DNA from: Platerodrilus igneus
Lineage: Eukaryota > Arthropoda > Insecta > Coleoptera > Lycidae
DNA: 64,000 bases
NCBI GenBank assembly: GCA_036346225.1
Contig: JARFIW010000900.1
Location: forward strand, 2,356,001-2,420,000
Direction of reading: 5' to 3'
The notes under the pieces are model-generated. The model searched no databases, was not told the origin of the DNA, and worked only from the letters and a program-made list of their open reading frames with translations. The number at the start of each line of letters is the position of its first letter. The first letter of the stretch is position 1. This document shows positions 1 through 11,639 of the stretch, piece by piece. Position numbers and translations under genes: made by a program.

Positions 1-92
1 CAAGGGTTCGGCAAAATTCAAAATTTTCCAGGTAACAAAAACTCGCTTCCTGGCCAATGTAGTACCTTCGGGTGGAGCATTGGAAAATCACA
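1..92 (+). repeat. 3' part of a tRNA-derived SINE copy
   Basis: The first ~92 bases match the 3' part of the SINE at 10126-10389 almost base for base, ending in the same GGAGCATTGGAAAAT tail. The window begins inside this copy. It interrupts the minus-strand polB relic: the polymerase reading stops making sense where the SINE sequence begins, just after its motif A region. Target duplication cannot be checked because the left end is outside the window. Confidence 0.7.
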
Positions 93-2265
93 TGTAATGT
101 CGGTCCATTCAAAGTCACCATATGGAAGAGGTTGACTCATGGCCCACCCATACTGGTTGTTTATATCGAAATACATTAGATATTCATCAGGTTTGGATGA
201 ATCATAAGTGGGTAGATATTTATTGTTAACAGAGGCACATCGCTCCGAACACACTTGACTAAGACCCCCGCGTATACCCTTCTCAATAAACAAGAGTTGA
301 TGAATTTCCGTTAATAACTTAAGTTCCTGGTCTGAATGCTTTATCATTGCGTCCCAAGTATACCCAGGCAGTGTATAGTAGTGGGCGGGTTTTCAAGAAT
401 ATATTTAGTGAAAGAAATATACTTTTCATTAGTTACTGCGAGTTCCTCTATACGACTTTCTAAATTAATAGCAATGTCTTTAATTATAAAATGACAATCA
501 TAACCACTTAGGTTGTGAAAAACGATGGGAATTTTTCAAGAGTCTTGATGATTTATATTACAATCCGAATATGCTGGGCCTCTATAGTTATTAGCTGGTG
601 TAAAATGATTATGCCCAGGAACCTTTATATCTCCAACATTAAATGGTTTATCACAGATATAACAATGCGTTACGGCTATGAAATCGGTTTCCTGTTGCAA
701 TGTTAATGGGGTTACATCATACGGACACATAAAAACTGTTTCAACATCCTCTGCTAACTGTCGTAGCTCTTTTGAAACCCAATTTATGAATCTTCACCGC
801 GATATGACCGATACAACGGTAACGAGTTATCATACTCACACTTGACATAATATCCCACACTACACGGTATATGTTCTTGATATTTTTGAGCATCCCCAGT
901 GGGCTTCAAAAGACATTCTAAATCGGCATATACTACAAATGTAACTTGAACTTTGTTTCGAAAATTTCTAAAACGGAGGATTTTATTTTTTTCTGTAGGC
1001 AACCAAGGTACACCCTATTCTTTCACTTTACAATCATTCATATGTTTTATTAATTTTTCCTCTGAAATGAAGTAGTGGAGACAACGATTACAAAAATATT
1101 TTCTATTTTTCTTAACACTAACTTGAAAAGACACTAATCGACTCAAATCCTTGATCCATACATATTGGGAATTAAACGGTTCAATTATATCATAGATTTC
1201 CAAATCATCACCATAAGACCGGTTATGAATCATCAAGAGTTTAACATGTTTGTTTTTTCTATTATCTGATACGAACAAAGGAACGATTGTAAATTTTTGT
1301 TTGTTTAGTTTAAGAGTATATACATTAGCTGAAATATTATTCTGAGATTAAAAATTTATAATTTGATTTAGAGTCACAGGGAACTGGATACCTTATAGAT
1401 TTAATACAAATGAATAATGAGGATATTTAAAGAGCCTTTGAGGATCATGACCGATAGGGTAAAGTGCAGATACTATAGACCATGACATACTATATTACAT
1501 ACTATAGACACGCTGGTCATTATTCCTTACGTTAATACATGTCTGTTTACGTTGTATTTGAGGTGGCAGCTCGATATATGATGATTCTCGCATGGGGTCA
1601 TACTTATTTATATTAATACATAAATTATAAATACTTTTCAATATCCAACCATTATCACGTTCTTGAAAGTGTTCTATTTTCATCGTTATTGGTTTTACAA
1701 CGTTAGTAGCAAACCATATGTTCAGATCTGTATTCTTGAATATTGGCACGGTAGATGTTGTAAAATATTTATATTCTCGTTTAACTTGAGAACCGGGTAT
1801 AAGCTCAAACTCTCTGCAGAAGGATGTGTTTACCTTGATAACTTCATTTTGCTCAAGTGTAGTGTGAATTCTTCTCTTGAAAACACTCTTACAATCTGCT
1901 AAAAAGGTTTTTACATCTCTATGTTTCAGATTACTAATTACACCAATATGAATACGTCTTTTGAAAGCAGAAATCGAGTCCTCCCAACGCAATCGATGGT
2001 TAGCAGTCTCCTTTTTGTTTTGATACCCTGCTCCTCTCTTTTGTGCTACTTTCAATTGGGTACGCAAGGTTTTAATATTAGCCAAGGATGCCAGTAACTG
2101 CTGTTTTTCACCAACAGACTTTACATGCTTTATAGCATCATGTAATCTACGCATTCCAACCATGCATAAACGTACCCCTTCTTCAACCTGTTTAATTCTA
2201 TAATGGTGTTGCACCAACCCAAGGAGGGCAGCAATATTTTTTATTAGTTCCAAAAAACGATTCAT
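1..2265 (-). pseudogene. polB: Protein-primed DNA polymerase B relic (5' half), Polinton-like
   Basis: Reading the minus strand from 2265 downward gives a decayed family-B polymerase of the type found in Polintons and related insect elements. The first open block (2265-1495, 256 codons) has a helical N-terminal region. It ends in a conserved linker (YIELPPQI around 1560), the same linker seen in the intact-length polB at 40.6 kb. Further blocks follow at 1278-1015 (one CxxC...H zinc-finger-like motif, YFCNRCLHYF), 1002-784 (exonuclease I-like VVYADLECLL), 730-536 (zinc-ribbon-like CYICDK) and 347-18 (KGIRGGLSQ, then motif A-like DINNQYGWAMS). Frameshifts separate the blocks, and the stretch between the Exo II and Exo III regions (about 530-350) is missing or unreadable. 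The palm with motifs B and C is absent. The N-terminus differs from the zinc-finger N-terminus of the 41 kb copy, so this is another lineage. Confidence 0.8.
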
Positions 2266-2424
2266 CTTGGCAGCTTAACGTTCTGCAACAAGTAACACAC
2301 GATCAACGTTTTACACTTAATAAAGACTGTTGTATGTTTTAAAGATAGACTTGCTTGTTAAATGCTGAATAAGAACTGACGCTCCGCTCGATAGCAACGG
2401 TTTATATACCTGCGAACGCGCCCG

Positions 2425-2740
2425 CAGAAACAGTAATAAACCCACTCATCAAGAAATTGAATGCTGTCGTCTGCAGAAAAAATAAATAAAATAAAATAAA
2501 CGTAGTCAGCATGAAATTTAATGCTGACATCCGCAGAAACAGGAATAAACCCAGGCCTCAAGAAATTTAATGCTGATGTCTGCAAAAATTAATAAACCCA
2601 GTCATCAAGAAATTAAATGCTGGCGTCCGCAGAAAAATAAATAAACCTAATCAGCAAGAAATTTAATGCTGACATCCGCAGAATATCAAATAAACCCACT
2701 CCGCAAGAAATTTAATGCTGTCTGCAAAAAATGAATAAAC
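2425..2740. repeat. Tandem array, ~58-62 bp unit, about five copies
   Basis: Imperfect head-to-tail units share the core AAGAAATTTAATGCTG followed by a (g)TCxGCAGAAA segment and AATAAACCCA. Five or six copies are visible with small indels. The array lies directly upstream (in gene direction) of the minus-strand polB relic that starts at 2265, so it could be the subterminal repeat of that element. I see no coding potential. Confidence 0.75.
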
Positions 2741-3059
2741 TGTTAGGTAGAAATTGTTACAAAATCCAGTAAGTATATTGAATTATGATATTACGTATAA
2801 TTATTATTGTTAATGTTGTAATACTTCCTTGGAATACGCAATATCAGCTCAGAGTTCAACGTTCAATATACCTATAAGCTAATACTAAAATACGCAAATT
2901 CTAAAAGGATTGATTTTATATAATTGCTGAAATGAACCGTTGTAATTAGTTGCACTAGAAGGTAAGGCAAGTCGAGTTATGTACTTCAAGCAGATATGTT
3001 TTTGAGTTATTAATAAGTAACAACAATAATTACAATCGACGGAATTATATTAATAACTA
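2741..3059. other. No feature recognised
   Basis: AT-rich sequence between the tandem array and the Gypsy fragment. I see no open frame, structured repeat or terminal repeat that can be supported. Confidence 0.4.
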
Positions 3060-4394
3060 TAGAGGTCAAGGTTCTAACTTTGCAACTAACAATGCTGACC
3101 TAACCAACAAACACGGGCAAGCCATTTAACCTAGATACGGTGGAAATCGGAGAAATTTTAATTTCAATAAAAATTACCGAAGAACAAATTATCGTGGTAG
3201 GTTCAGTAATAAAGATGGTGTATATGGTAGTAATAAAAGTAGAAAACGAAATATGTTCATAGCGAGAGACACTGAAACAACCACAACACGCCTATCGAAA
3301 CGCAAACATTTTTTCGAGGCTCAACTGGCTAATGATTCAAAATTATTTAGTATAAGTAGTCTAAATTTTGTTAGTGTAAATTACGGTCCAAAACGATACA
3401 TCTTCTTCTAAATACAGGCGCATCCATAAGTGCAATATTTATAAATTATTTACCTAAAAAACAACAAATTAATAAGCATGAATCAACAGAAATACAAGGC
3501 GTGTCAGGTTCTATAAAATCCAGTGGATCAGCAAACATTTTTCTACAGTCTAACGACTTGGAAGTAACCCATAAATTTCTAATAATAAAACTATTTCGTG
3601 ATGATATCCATGGTGTTATAGCAGCCTATTTCTTTGAAAAATTCAACGCAATAATTAATTATGAAACATTTGAATTTTCATTTTCATTTAACGGGCAAAA
3701 GACAACCGTACCTATCGAATCTAAATTTAATAATACTGTAAATATAACGTCACGTTGTGAGGTAATAAAATATTTTCATGTTAACCGAAGTAAAGATTGT
3801 ATAGGTTTTTCCCAAGAAATTGGAGATGGCATTTTTGTAGCTGGAATGGTAACACAACCAAAAAATGGGACAATACCAGTTCGATTTTTAAATACACGTA
3901 AGTACTCAGTCGTTATAAAAAATTTTCAACCAAAAATCAATTATTTAGAAAATTACGAAATTATTAACTTTTCAGGTAACATAAAAACGTCCGTGAATCG
4001 TGCAGAAGAAGTACTGCGTTTAATTGATAAAAATCATTTAAATAAAGATGAAAAGAATTCAGTAGAGCATATAATTGCAAAATTTTAAGATGTTTTTTAG
4101 CTACCACATGACTTGCTTACTAAAACAAACATTTATAAACATAATATTCAGTTAGAAGAAAATGCAGAACCTACTTATGTAAAACCCTATGGCCTACCTT
4201 AAAGTAAAAAACGGAAATACAAGAGCAAATTAATGAAATGCTTCGAAATGGTATAATAGAACCAGAAAAACCAGCCTGGTCTGCACCACTCTTAGTTGTA
4301 CCTAAAAAAACCTGATAAGAATGGCATTTGTAATTAGAGAGTTATGATTGATTATCCATTGTTAAACAAAAATATGCCATTTTCGGTAAAACAA
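3060..4394 (+). pseudogene. Ty3/Gypsy gag-pol fragment (Gag tail, protease, start of RT)
   Basis: The left part encodes an arginine/glycine/asparagine-rich stretch typical of a Gag C-terminus (about 3135-3260). Open frame 3501-4088 is the body of a retropepsin-type protease. In the same frame upstream, at about 3402-3422, the active-site motif reads LLLNTGAS, where a catalytic aspartate (DTG) would be expected, so the catalytic residue is replaced. After the stop at 4088 the next frames give the RT N-terminus (PYGLPYS, then NEMLRNGIIEP and WSAPLLVVPKK around 4230-4310). The element ends abruptly near 4394, where polymerase B coding begins. No LTR was found. Frameshifts and the altered active site make it dead. 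Confidence 0.75.
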
Positions 4395-5240
4395 TAGAGA
4401 ACAAGCGAAAACATTGTAATGTTAAGCTTGTTCAAAATTGGGATGGTAGGTATGGTGCCGAAGCTCGTATATCCAATCCTCTGTTCAGAAATCTAACAGT
4501 ATTTGATGAGAATCTTGTACTGGTTGTATTAGACAAATCAGAAATCTATTTTAATAAACCGATATATGTAGGGATGTGTGTACTAGACTTATCTAAACAC
4601 ACTATTTATGATTTTCACTATAAATACATGTTATGCACATTTGGAAAGGACTGTAGTGTTCTAAATACCGACACAGATAGCCTTACCTATAAAATATTAA
4701 ACCATGATCCCTATGAGGCGGGACTGTCACAAATATTTTGATACTTCAGACTATCAGCAGGACAACATCTATAAAATTCCTCTAGTAAATAAAAAAGTAT
4801 TGGGAATGATGAAAGATGAGAACAATGGACGGATTATGACCAACTTTATCGGGTTGAGATCCAAAATGTATGTGACGAAGGTCTTCAAAGCATCGGAAGA
4901 GGAGAAAGCTGAACGCTTGCGTATATAAAAAGATATTTCTATACCGCAAGCGGCTCTCTCTAATTTCGGTGTAACTAAAAAGGTCAAGGGAATTAAAAAA
5001 TCAGTTATTAAAAACCATATCACATTTGACGACTTTGCTCGTTGTGTAGATGAGTATAAAGAAAAGTTCATTTCACAAAATTTGATCCACTCATCTAAAT
5101 ATCATGTTCATACAATCATTTAAGATAAAATAGACTTAAGTCCACACGATGATAAAAGATATTTAATACCAGGATTAAACAAGACATTACCCATAGGTCA
5201 TTATTTCATAGATAGCATGGAAATTGTAAACGCGGTTTAA
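4395..5240 (+). pseudogene. polB: DNA polymerase B relic (3' end)
   Basis: This is the C-terminal palm and thumb of a protein-primed family-B polymerase. A motif B remnant (GKTIENKRKH) opens the block. Next comes FNKPIYVGMCVLDLSK, a palm segment, then motif C as NTDTDS near 4668, [19 protein letters not shown] near 4780 and [13 protein letters not shown] near 4850. The C-terminal end reads DKRYLIPGLNKTLPIGHY and closes at a stop at 5238-5240. At least two frameshifts and internal stops are visible, the region before motif B is missing, and the 5' side abuts the Gypsy RT. It lies in the opposite orientation to the 1-2265 relic, so the two are not halves of one gene. Motif C has N where the usual Y stands (YTDTDS). 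Confidence 0.8.
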
Positions 5241-6852
5241 ATTATAATAAATTAGTCTACTATATGCATGTAGTATGTAGGTGTAAATATGTTCATCCAG
5301 TAAATAAATGTAAATATCTAAATAAAATGTTAATTTATATGTAATAAGTGTAAAGTTATGTATTATACGTTGATTGGATTGGTACCTCCAATCCTATTGT
5401 AAATGTACTGTTATTTGTTAATGTAGTATTTAGGTATGTTAGTCTAAAAAATGTTAACTTAGATATAAGCAATCAATATATGTTTATGTTAATTCAGATA
5501 AACTGATATTCATATAAGCACTATTAAAAATATGTGTGTTATAGTATATAAAATCAATGAATGTAAGTGCAATGTATAATAAAGCATTTTAATGATTCGT
5601 CATTTTTATTTAGGACGGGTAGAGGACGGATCGGGGTGGGGACTGTGGATCAGACAGCTCCAGAATTTCCATATAAAACGGCTTAACAAAAGTCACGTGA
5701 ACGTTGAATGTAGGATTGCCCGTGGTGAATGATCTTTGTATCTTGCAAAAATGGACCTTAGAATTTCCCATGTTAGATCCCATACGAAAACCTGTTTTTT
5801 GCGCTCGTGGTAACCTTGCATATCTACTAACATAATTATTTGTTATATATTTGGTGTTGTATTCATAATTGCACATATACAATGAAATTTGAAACGTGTT
5901 GTGATCTGTAGGGCAGTAATCGAAATTGCATCTGACAGTAGAACAGAATATGTTACAGTGTTATGGCGTTTTCACGCGGGGCTGTATATTGCGAACAATA
6001 ATAAACCGCTATTTTGCTCTACACTAAAAATGCGTACTTCTAAATGAGTAGTTTTCACATGAACGCGAGATAGGTTTTGCGCCTTTGGAAGCTTCTTTTT
6101 AAAAACATTTATTTCTCAAAAAACTCTTCTATCAATTTTATTCTCAATTATACAATTACAAAAATGCCTTCTTTCTGTTACAATCAACTTAAACGTTTAT
6201 ATTCACTAACCTAATTGAATTGACAAAATACTTGAAGTAATAATCAATAATTAAAAATTAAAAATTATGGTGAGTAGCTTGAACCACCAACAATGTTAAA
6301 GTTATGAAGTTCGAGACTGACTGGCCATCAGCGGCTCCTCGGGGTATTTATGTAATGCCTGCTCTCACATTATCTTGTGGTAAAGTGCAAATCTCACCGT
6401 CTGCTATTTCTTGATAACATACAATGTCTTATTCTAAGTATTGTTTAGACTGCTTTATTGCAGTTCATTGTGTCTGCACCTGCAGTATCAGGTTGCGTCC
6501 GGAATACAAAGTAGTTGCTTCCTTTCTCATGTCTGATATGAATTTTGATTAACCTTTAATATCATAACGTTCAATTAATACAATGTAATATGCTATTACT
6601 AAGACATTATAAATGCGTTTAAATTTATATACATTTTAATATGGGGGATATGTAACTCGCGTTGCAACAAATAGTATTGCGGCAATAGTGCGATTTCGCA
6701 AATGCACGCAATGTGTTCTACTTTTATTGCACAATATTATATCGCAACCATTGCAGAGTCTCACACAAGTCTATGGCTGTTTTCACTCGAATCACCATTT
6801 ATCGCAGCAGTTCGTTTAGCATCAATTAATACGCTGTTGTCAGAAGACCAAG
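5241..6852. other. No recognised gene
   Basis: AT-rich DNA. A 90-codon minus-strand open frame (5882-5610) has no recognisable motif. Short segments near 5957 and 6772 share a GGC(TG)TTTTCAC(T/G)CG-like word resembling the GGCTGTT starts of some DNA-transposon ends, but no matching partner end was found. Confidence 0.35.
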
Positions 6853-8051
6853 TATGGCTAAAAAAAGTGAAATATATCTATGATCCTCTGGATCTAATTG
6901 AATGAATTAAACAGAGGCCTTGCTTATGGGATAAAAACGATTTTAAAGATTGAATTAAACAGGGAATCGCATGGACGGAGGTTTATAATTATCCGATCGA
7001 AAATTATGACGACTTGGAGGAAAGTGAAAAATTAACAGCAGGTAAGACGTAAAGTTTGATTAATTTATAATGTAACTAATATTTAACAAGGAGTGAGCAA
7101 TCCTCAGTTGAAATATTTTTAAAGATAAGAAGCAGAAGCTTTCTGTAAAAGTTCAAAAATACTGTAAATTTATAAGATACTTTTAAAATTAGGTGTCTCA
7201 AGATCTACCATTGCATTTGAAAGAAAGCTGAGGTTAGTTTCCACCACTCCCGTTACGCAAAATATCAGATAATTCCGAAAGAAAGTGTCAAACATAAAAT
7301 AATAGTTGACCAGTTTTTGGAATTTTTTGAAAAACTTTTACTTCCTTTTTACTGAATCTATTCCGAGAATGTTTTCACTTGCCAGCTATCTATGAATAAC
7401 TGAAAATACTTTTAATTTACAAATATTACAATTTCTATTATTGTTAGTAATATTGTACAATATATTTATAGAAAACATATACGTGATGCCTTTGCCCTTT
7501 CACTAAAGAAAAAAGTGGTGGTAAACGAACAAAAAATATATTTGCTTCGACCAGCTACAATTTTTAAATAAAATTTTACAAAAGAATGATACCGAATCGA
7601 GTATATGTGATGATGAGGAAATTAAAAAAGTGAAGATGAACAGACACCACAAACAACCCACTCTGATTTAGCGGCAAGCAAACTTCATCTCATTCGAGAA
7701 AACGAAGAGACACGTCGACGATTGATGCAACAGACAGGACTATTTTGAAACCATAGGAAGTAACTGCTCAACCGCCAGCACTATAAATAAAGACGCATGT
7801 TTTTTGTTTCTATAACACCTTCCGTGAAGAAATACAATGACAATCAAAAATTAATATTTCGCATGGGTGTTTTGACCTTAATTCAACAAATTAAAAATCA
7901 AAGAAGGTCTGCACCTTCGCCGAGTAATCTTTCTACGTTGTCATACTCGCCACATGGAGCAGTCCAAACTTATCATGAATATCAGTCTTCAGAGCATATG
8001 GTTCAATCTCGATTCGAAAACCTTTGTTTTTTTTTGCTTTTCTTCCATTAA
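6853..8051 (+). pseudogene. MADF-BESS domain protein relic
   Basis: The exon at 6853-7041 encodes a MADF (Myb/SANT-like DNA-binding) domain, with LIE-IKQRPCLWDK and IAWTEVY blocks. Two in-frame TGA codons interrupt it. It ends at a good splice donor (CAG/GTAAGA). About 700 bp downstream, at 7797-7920, is a BESS-type motif (SITPSVKKYNDNQKLIFRMG followed by LTLIQQIKN), the usual C-terminal protein-interaction motif of MADF proteins. Intervening frames between 7620 and 7760 are broken. The MADF-then-BESS order is the family's usual order. It may be a dead host regulator paralogue or the accessory DNA-binding gene of a DNA transposon. No terminal repeats were found. Confidence 0.65.
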
Positions 8052-8130
8052 ATTTAATAATCTGTTTTCATTTGCAATTAAATATACTTTTCCCCTATGT
8101 TTATTTGAAATTGCCTTTGTAAAACAATAA

Positions 8131-8282
8131 AACGACGTTATACAGTTAATTGAACAACGGTCATGTCTCTGGGACAAAACCACGGAGGATTATAAAAATA
8201 GGTTAAAGAAGTATGGGCGGAAATTTACCAGTTTTCAATAGAATACTCTGAAAGCATGCGTAAAGAGGAAAAGAAGTAGCAG
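8131..8282 (+). pseudogene. Second MADF domain fragment
   Basis: One frame reads QLIEQRSCLWDKTTEDYKN-RLKKYG, a clear MADF N-terminal half with the invariant CLWDK block. It then reaches a stop and a possible splice donor (CAG/GCAAGT). It is a different sequence from the MADF exon at 6853, so it is either a second diverged gene or a duplicate. Only the first half of the domain is present. Confidence 0.55.
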
Positions 8283-8640
8283 GCAAGTCATTTTGTCAAA
8301 GTTAAATAATATAATTTAATTTTAATTGCCATTATCCAATAGAAAATTAATTCCATTTACAGGATAACCTTAACAGTTAATAAATGTACAGTATTTAAAC
8401 AACTTAACTAAATATTTGGGAATAGCATAGGAGAACACACAAAAGAAGAATGAACAACAATAGTATTGAATTATAATGTAAACAGTTATAATCAGTCCTC
8501 ACTCATTGCAAGTGCTCTGTCACGTAAGTTATAAATTCTTTTAAGGACATATTAAGTATCATAGCTAGCACTTAGCTTGTTGAACATGCTAGATATCAAG
8601 TATATTGGGGAGTAGAGCAACAAGTTTGTACGTAATATTT

Positions 8641-11500
8641 TTACGTAAAACGTGGGATATTTTCGTAGATATCCAAGAGGTACATGGAGCTGCAACGCCG
8701 ACAACAATTTAGGACATCAACATATCCATGGAAAATTTTGTATAAAAATAGTTGACCGTGAATTGCGCGTCTATTTTCTAGTTGAGCCCAATTGGAGTAT
8801 TGGAGATAAAAGTACTTCTTGGGGTATCCTCTGTCTAGGTATGACCCCGTATCTATGTAAACGACAAATTTGAAAAATTTACGCTGTTCACCTTCTAGGG
8901 TTCGTTGGGATATTTTACATGTAAGATTCCATACCAAGTCAGCGTACTCCAATTTAGGTCTCATCAGCCCAACAAAAAGTGCACTTAACTCTCGAGTGTT
9001 CGTGAAATACTTGCAGTTGCGGATAATAAACCCACTAACTTTAAATGCTGTTGTAGTGATATTTCTAAGGTGATCAGAAAATGATAACCCGTGGTCAAAC
9101 AGTTAACCAAGATCAGCATCACAAATGGTGTATTTGAATATTAGTGGTAAATACTTTCACGTAAAAGAAATAATCTTACGTTTACCAGCGTTTAGTTGCA
9201 AACGGTTATCTGTGGACCAAAGTCGTAGGAATCTCGGCTCGTCTTGTAATTTTATACAGTTTTCAACAGATTGAATATCGGCATATAACTTAAGATCCTC
9301 AGCAAACAGCAACACCTTACATTTCAATATTTTGGTAATATCATTGATGAACAGTATGAATAAAAGTGGGCCAAGGTTGGAACCTTGTGGAAAACCTGAC
9401 TTGGTAAAAAAGTTGTCAGACCGGTGTCCATTGTATGTAATATATTGTACTCATTTGGGTAGGTAAGATTGAAACATTTTTAATAGTGTATCAGAAAATC
9501 CAAAATTGTTGAGGATCGGTGGTGAGAGTAGCTTATTTGTTTATAATAATGTTATGGTTGATACTGTAAAACGCTTTAGTGAAATCCGTGTAGACCACAT
9601 CGACTTGCCCATGATCAAACTCCAGTAGTTTCTGAGTGAGACACATAAGATTTGTGACGATAGATCTCTTATCTATAAAGCCATGCTGATCATCAGAGAT
9701 GCAATTTCTGACAAATGGATAGTTGCGCCAATGTAAAATCGTTTCAAAAATTTTAGCAAAGTTAGAAAAAGTGCTTATAGGTCTATAGTTAGATATCAAT
9801 CCAGGATCACCAGATTTTAAAACCGGGCATAGTTTGACAGTGGGAAATATACACGTTTTTAACGATAAATTAAATAAAAATGAAGGGATACAATGCGGTC
9901 CTGCAGTCATTTTGCTTTTATAGTATCTTAATGGGGCCATCTACATCAGCTATGCTATCAGTTGACACAAACTGAATGCAAAACTTATCAATATTTACAC
10001 CTCCGGGATTAATAGTACCACCCTCCATCTTTATCTACATTAACATTGCTATAATATTCTTTAAAGGTATCAATTATTTCACAAGGGTTACAATATTCAA
10101 CATTGCTCGTGGTAACGGTAGACGGGTGGCTCCGTGGTGTAGTTGGTATGCGTGTGACTACTATGCCCACGGGCCGCTTGAAAAATGCTAGGCGAACATT
10201 TTTCACAAAAATACGCCCTCGTTCGGATTAGAGGTAAAATGGAGGCCATTGTGTGTGTTGTCACGCATGTTAAAGATCCCTACCTTGCTTGCAACAGCAA
10301 GAGTTCTGCAAAATTCAAAATTTCCAGGTAAAAATAACTCGCTTCCTGGCCAATGTAGTACCTTCGGGTGGAGCATTGGAAAATGTAGGGTAATAGTAGA
10401 CGGTATACGTGAAGTTCCTCTTTTGGACCGTAGGTATTTCGATAATTGTTGAGGATCGGTGGTGAGAGAAGTTTGAATGTTTAGCAAATAACTTTTACAT
10501 GTTTTCCAAATAACCTTTTTAATCGTAGACCGAAGTATCCTATATTGTTGAAGATGGTTAACATATCGAATTTTTTTATAGCGGCGTAGGAGTCTGCTTT
10601 TTTCTTCATTATTATAAATAATCTACGATATAAACCACCATGGATATTTCTTTGCGCGCTCATTTTTAGGCGGTGATACAAAACGATCAACTATGTTATA
10701 CAGAATCTCCTAATAGTAGGAGCAAGCCAAGTTCGCATAATTAAACATGTACAGCTCTGACCAATCATAATTGAGTAGAGTACCATACATACCAACATAG
10801 TCCGCTTTCTTGTAATTGTACTACTTCAATAAGCTTTACATTGGAAATTTATTACTCAGTGTAGAGGCACACGAGATATCTATTGCTAATCACTAGATCG
10901 AGTAGACGTTGTTATTATTAGTAATACCATTATACTTAGTGCGATGGTATAAGCATCAAGACCGTTTGAGCTGAGGTTTGGACATTTAAAATCGCCCAAT
11001 AACAATACACTAGTATTACTTAAGCGGTAATGTTCCTCAAATAACTCAAAAAGCATGGCACGTATTGACATGTTGATGTCTGGCGGAATATATACAATCA
11101 AAATAAATAAAACTTGCTTCCCAAAGCTGCATTTGCATCCCGTAACATCTATACCAATCGCGAGTTCAGTTATTTTAAATAGATCTAAAATTGTGCATGA
11201 GATGTGATCCTTAATTGCTAATAACCCCCACCCCCATTGCCCATTTCAATTTATTGAGATCATACTGTTTATCACGCCAAAAATATTATAGACACACGGA
11301 AAAAGCTCACTATTCTTCACTATCTCATGGAAAGCTGTTTCCTTAATAGTTATCACGCCACAGTCAGTAGCGCATGTAGCACGATAAAAAACAACTACTT
11401 TAGATCTAAGTTCACTGACATTTTGGTAATAGCAATGTAATTCCTTTGTTAAAACAAGTCTCGGTAAAGTGTTAGTAGGACAATCACTTTTCTGTTGGTA
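8641..11500 (-). pseudogene. Jockey/CR1-type non-LTR retrotransposon ORF2, degraded
   Basis: On the minus strand the order is endonuclease then reverse transcriptase. The endonuclease part (about 11500-10886) includes YIPPDIN and LLLGDFKCPN, typical of APE-type LINE endonucleases. A linker follows (10690-10450, with a SKYLRSKR block), then RT at 9940-9533 with GPHCIPSFLFN, LCPVLKSGDPG, YRPIS and DFTKAFYSINH. RT continues in another frame with GFPQGSNLGPLLF and the catalytic box as FAEDLKLY near 9290, one residue away from the usual FADD. The tail (8964-8641) has LMRPKLEYADLVWN. Several frameshifts are present, and a SINE splits the linker at 10126-10389. The exact 5' and 3' ends are not clear. 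Confidence 0.8.
10126..10389 (+). mobile_element. tRNA-derived SINE inserted in the LINE, with target duplications
   Basis: The 264 bp insert begins GTGGCTCCGTGGTGTAGTTGG, containing an RNA polymerase III A-box-like TGGTGTAGTTGG. A weaker B-box-like GTTCGGATT lies about 70 bp on. A non-tRNA body follows, ending GGAGCATTGGAAAAT. It is flanked by 14 bp repeats at 10112-10125 and 10390-10403 (GTAACGGTAGACGG and GTAATAGTAGACGG, 12 of 14 identical). Removing the insert rejoins the LINE reading frame across the site, which confirms the boundaries. A second copy's 3' part forms bases 1-92. Confidence 0.85.
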
Positions 11501-11639
11501 GTTAATTAATTTTTTTGTACAATTTTAGGTTTGCTCAAAACAAATAAATGACACACACCTTTTGAACACTTTTTTTGACTTGACTACAAATAAATAGTAT
11601 CAATTTAATTATTTATTCATAATTTTTTTTATTAATAGA

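Noticed and set aside
1..5240. One polB gene spanning both polB relics
   Set aside because: The 5' half is on the minus strand and the 3' end on the plus strand, with Gypsy and array DNA between; they are separate fragments.
5610..5882. 90-codon minus-strand open frame after the polB relic
   Set aside because: No recognisable motif, no conserved context and composition like surrounding non-coding DNA.
10111..10200. A genuine tRNA gene at the SINE head
   Set aside because: A-box present, but the B-box is weak and misplaced and a cloverleaf does not form. Flanking target repeats show it is a SINE.
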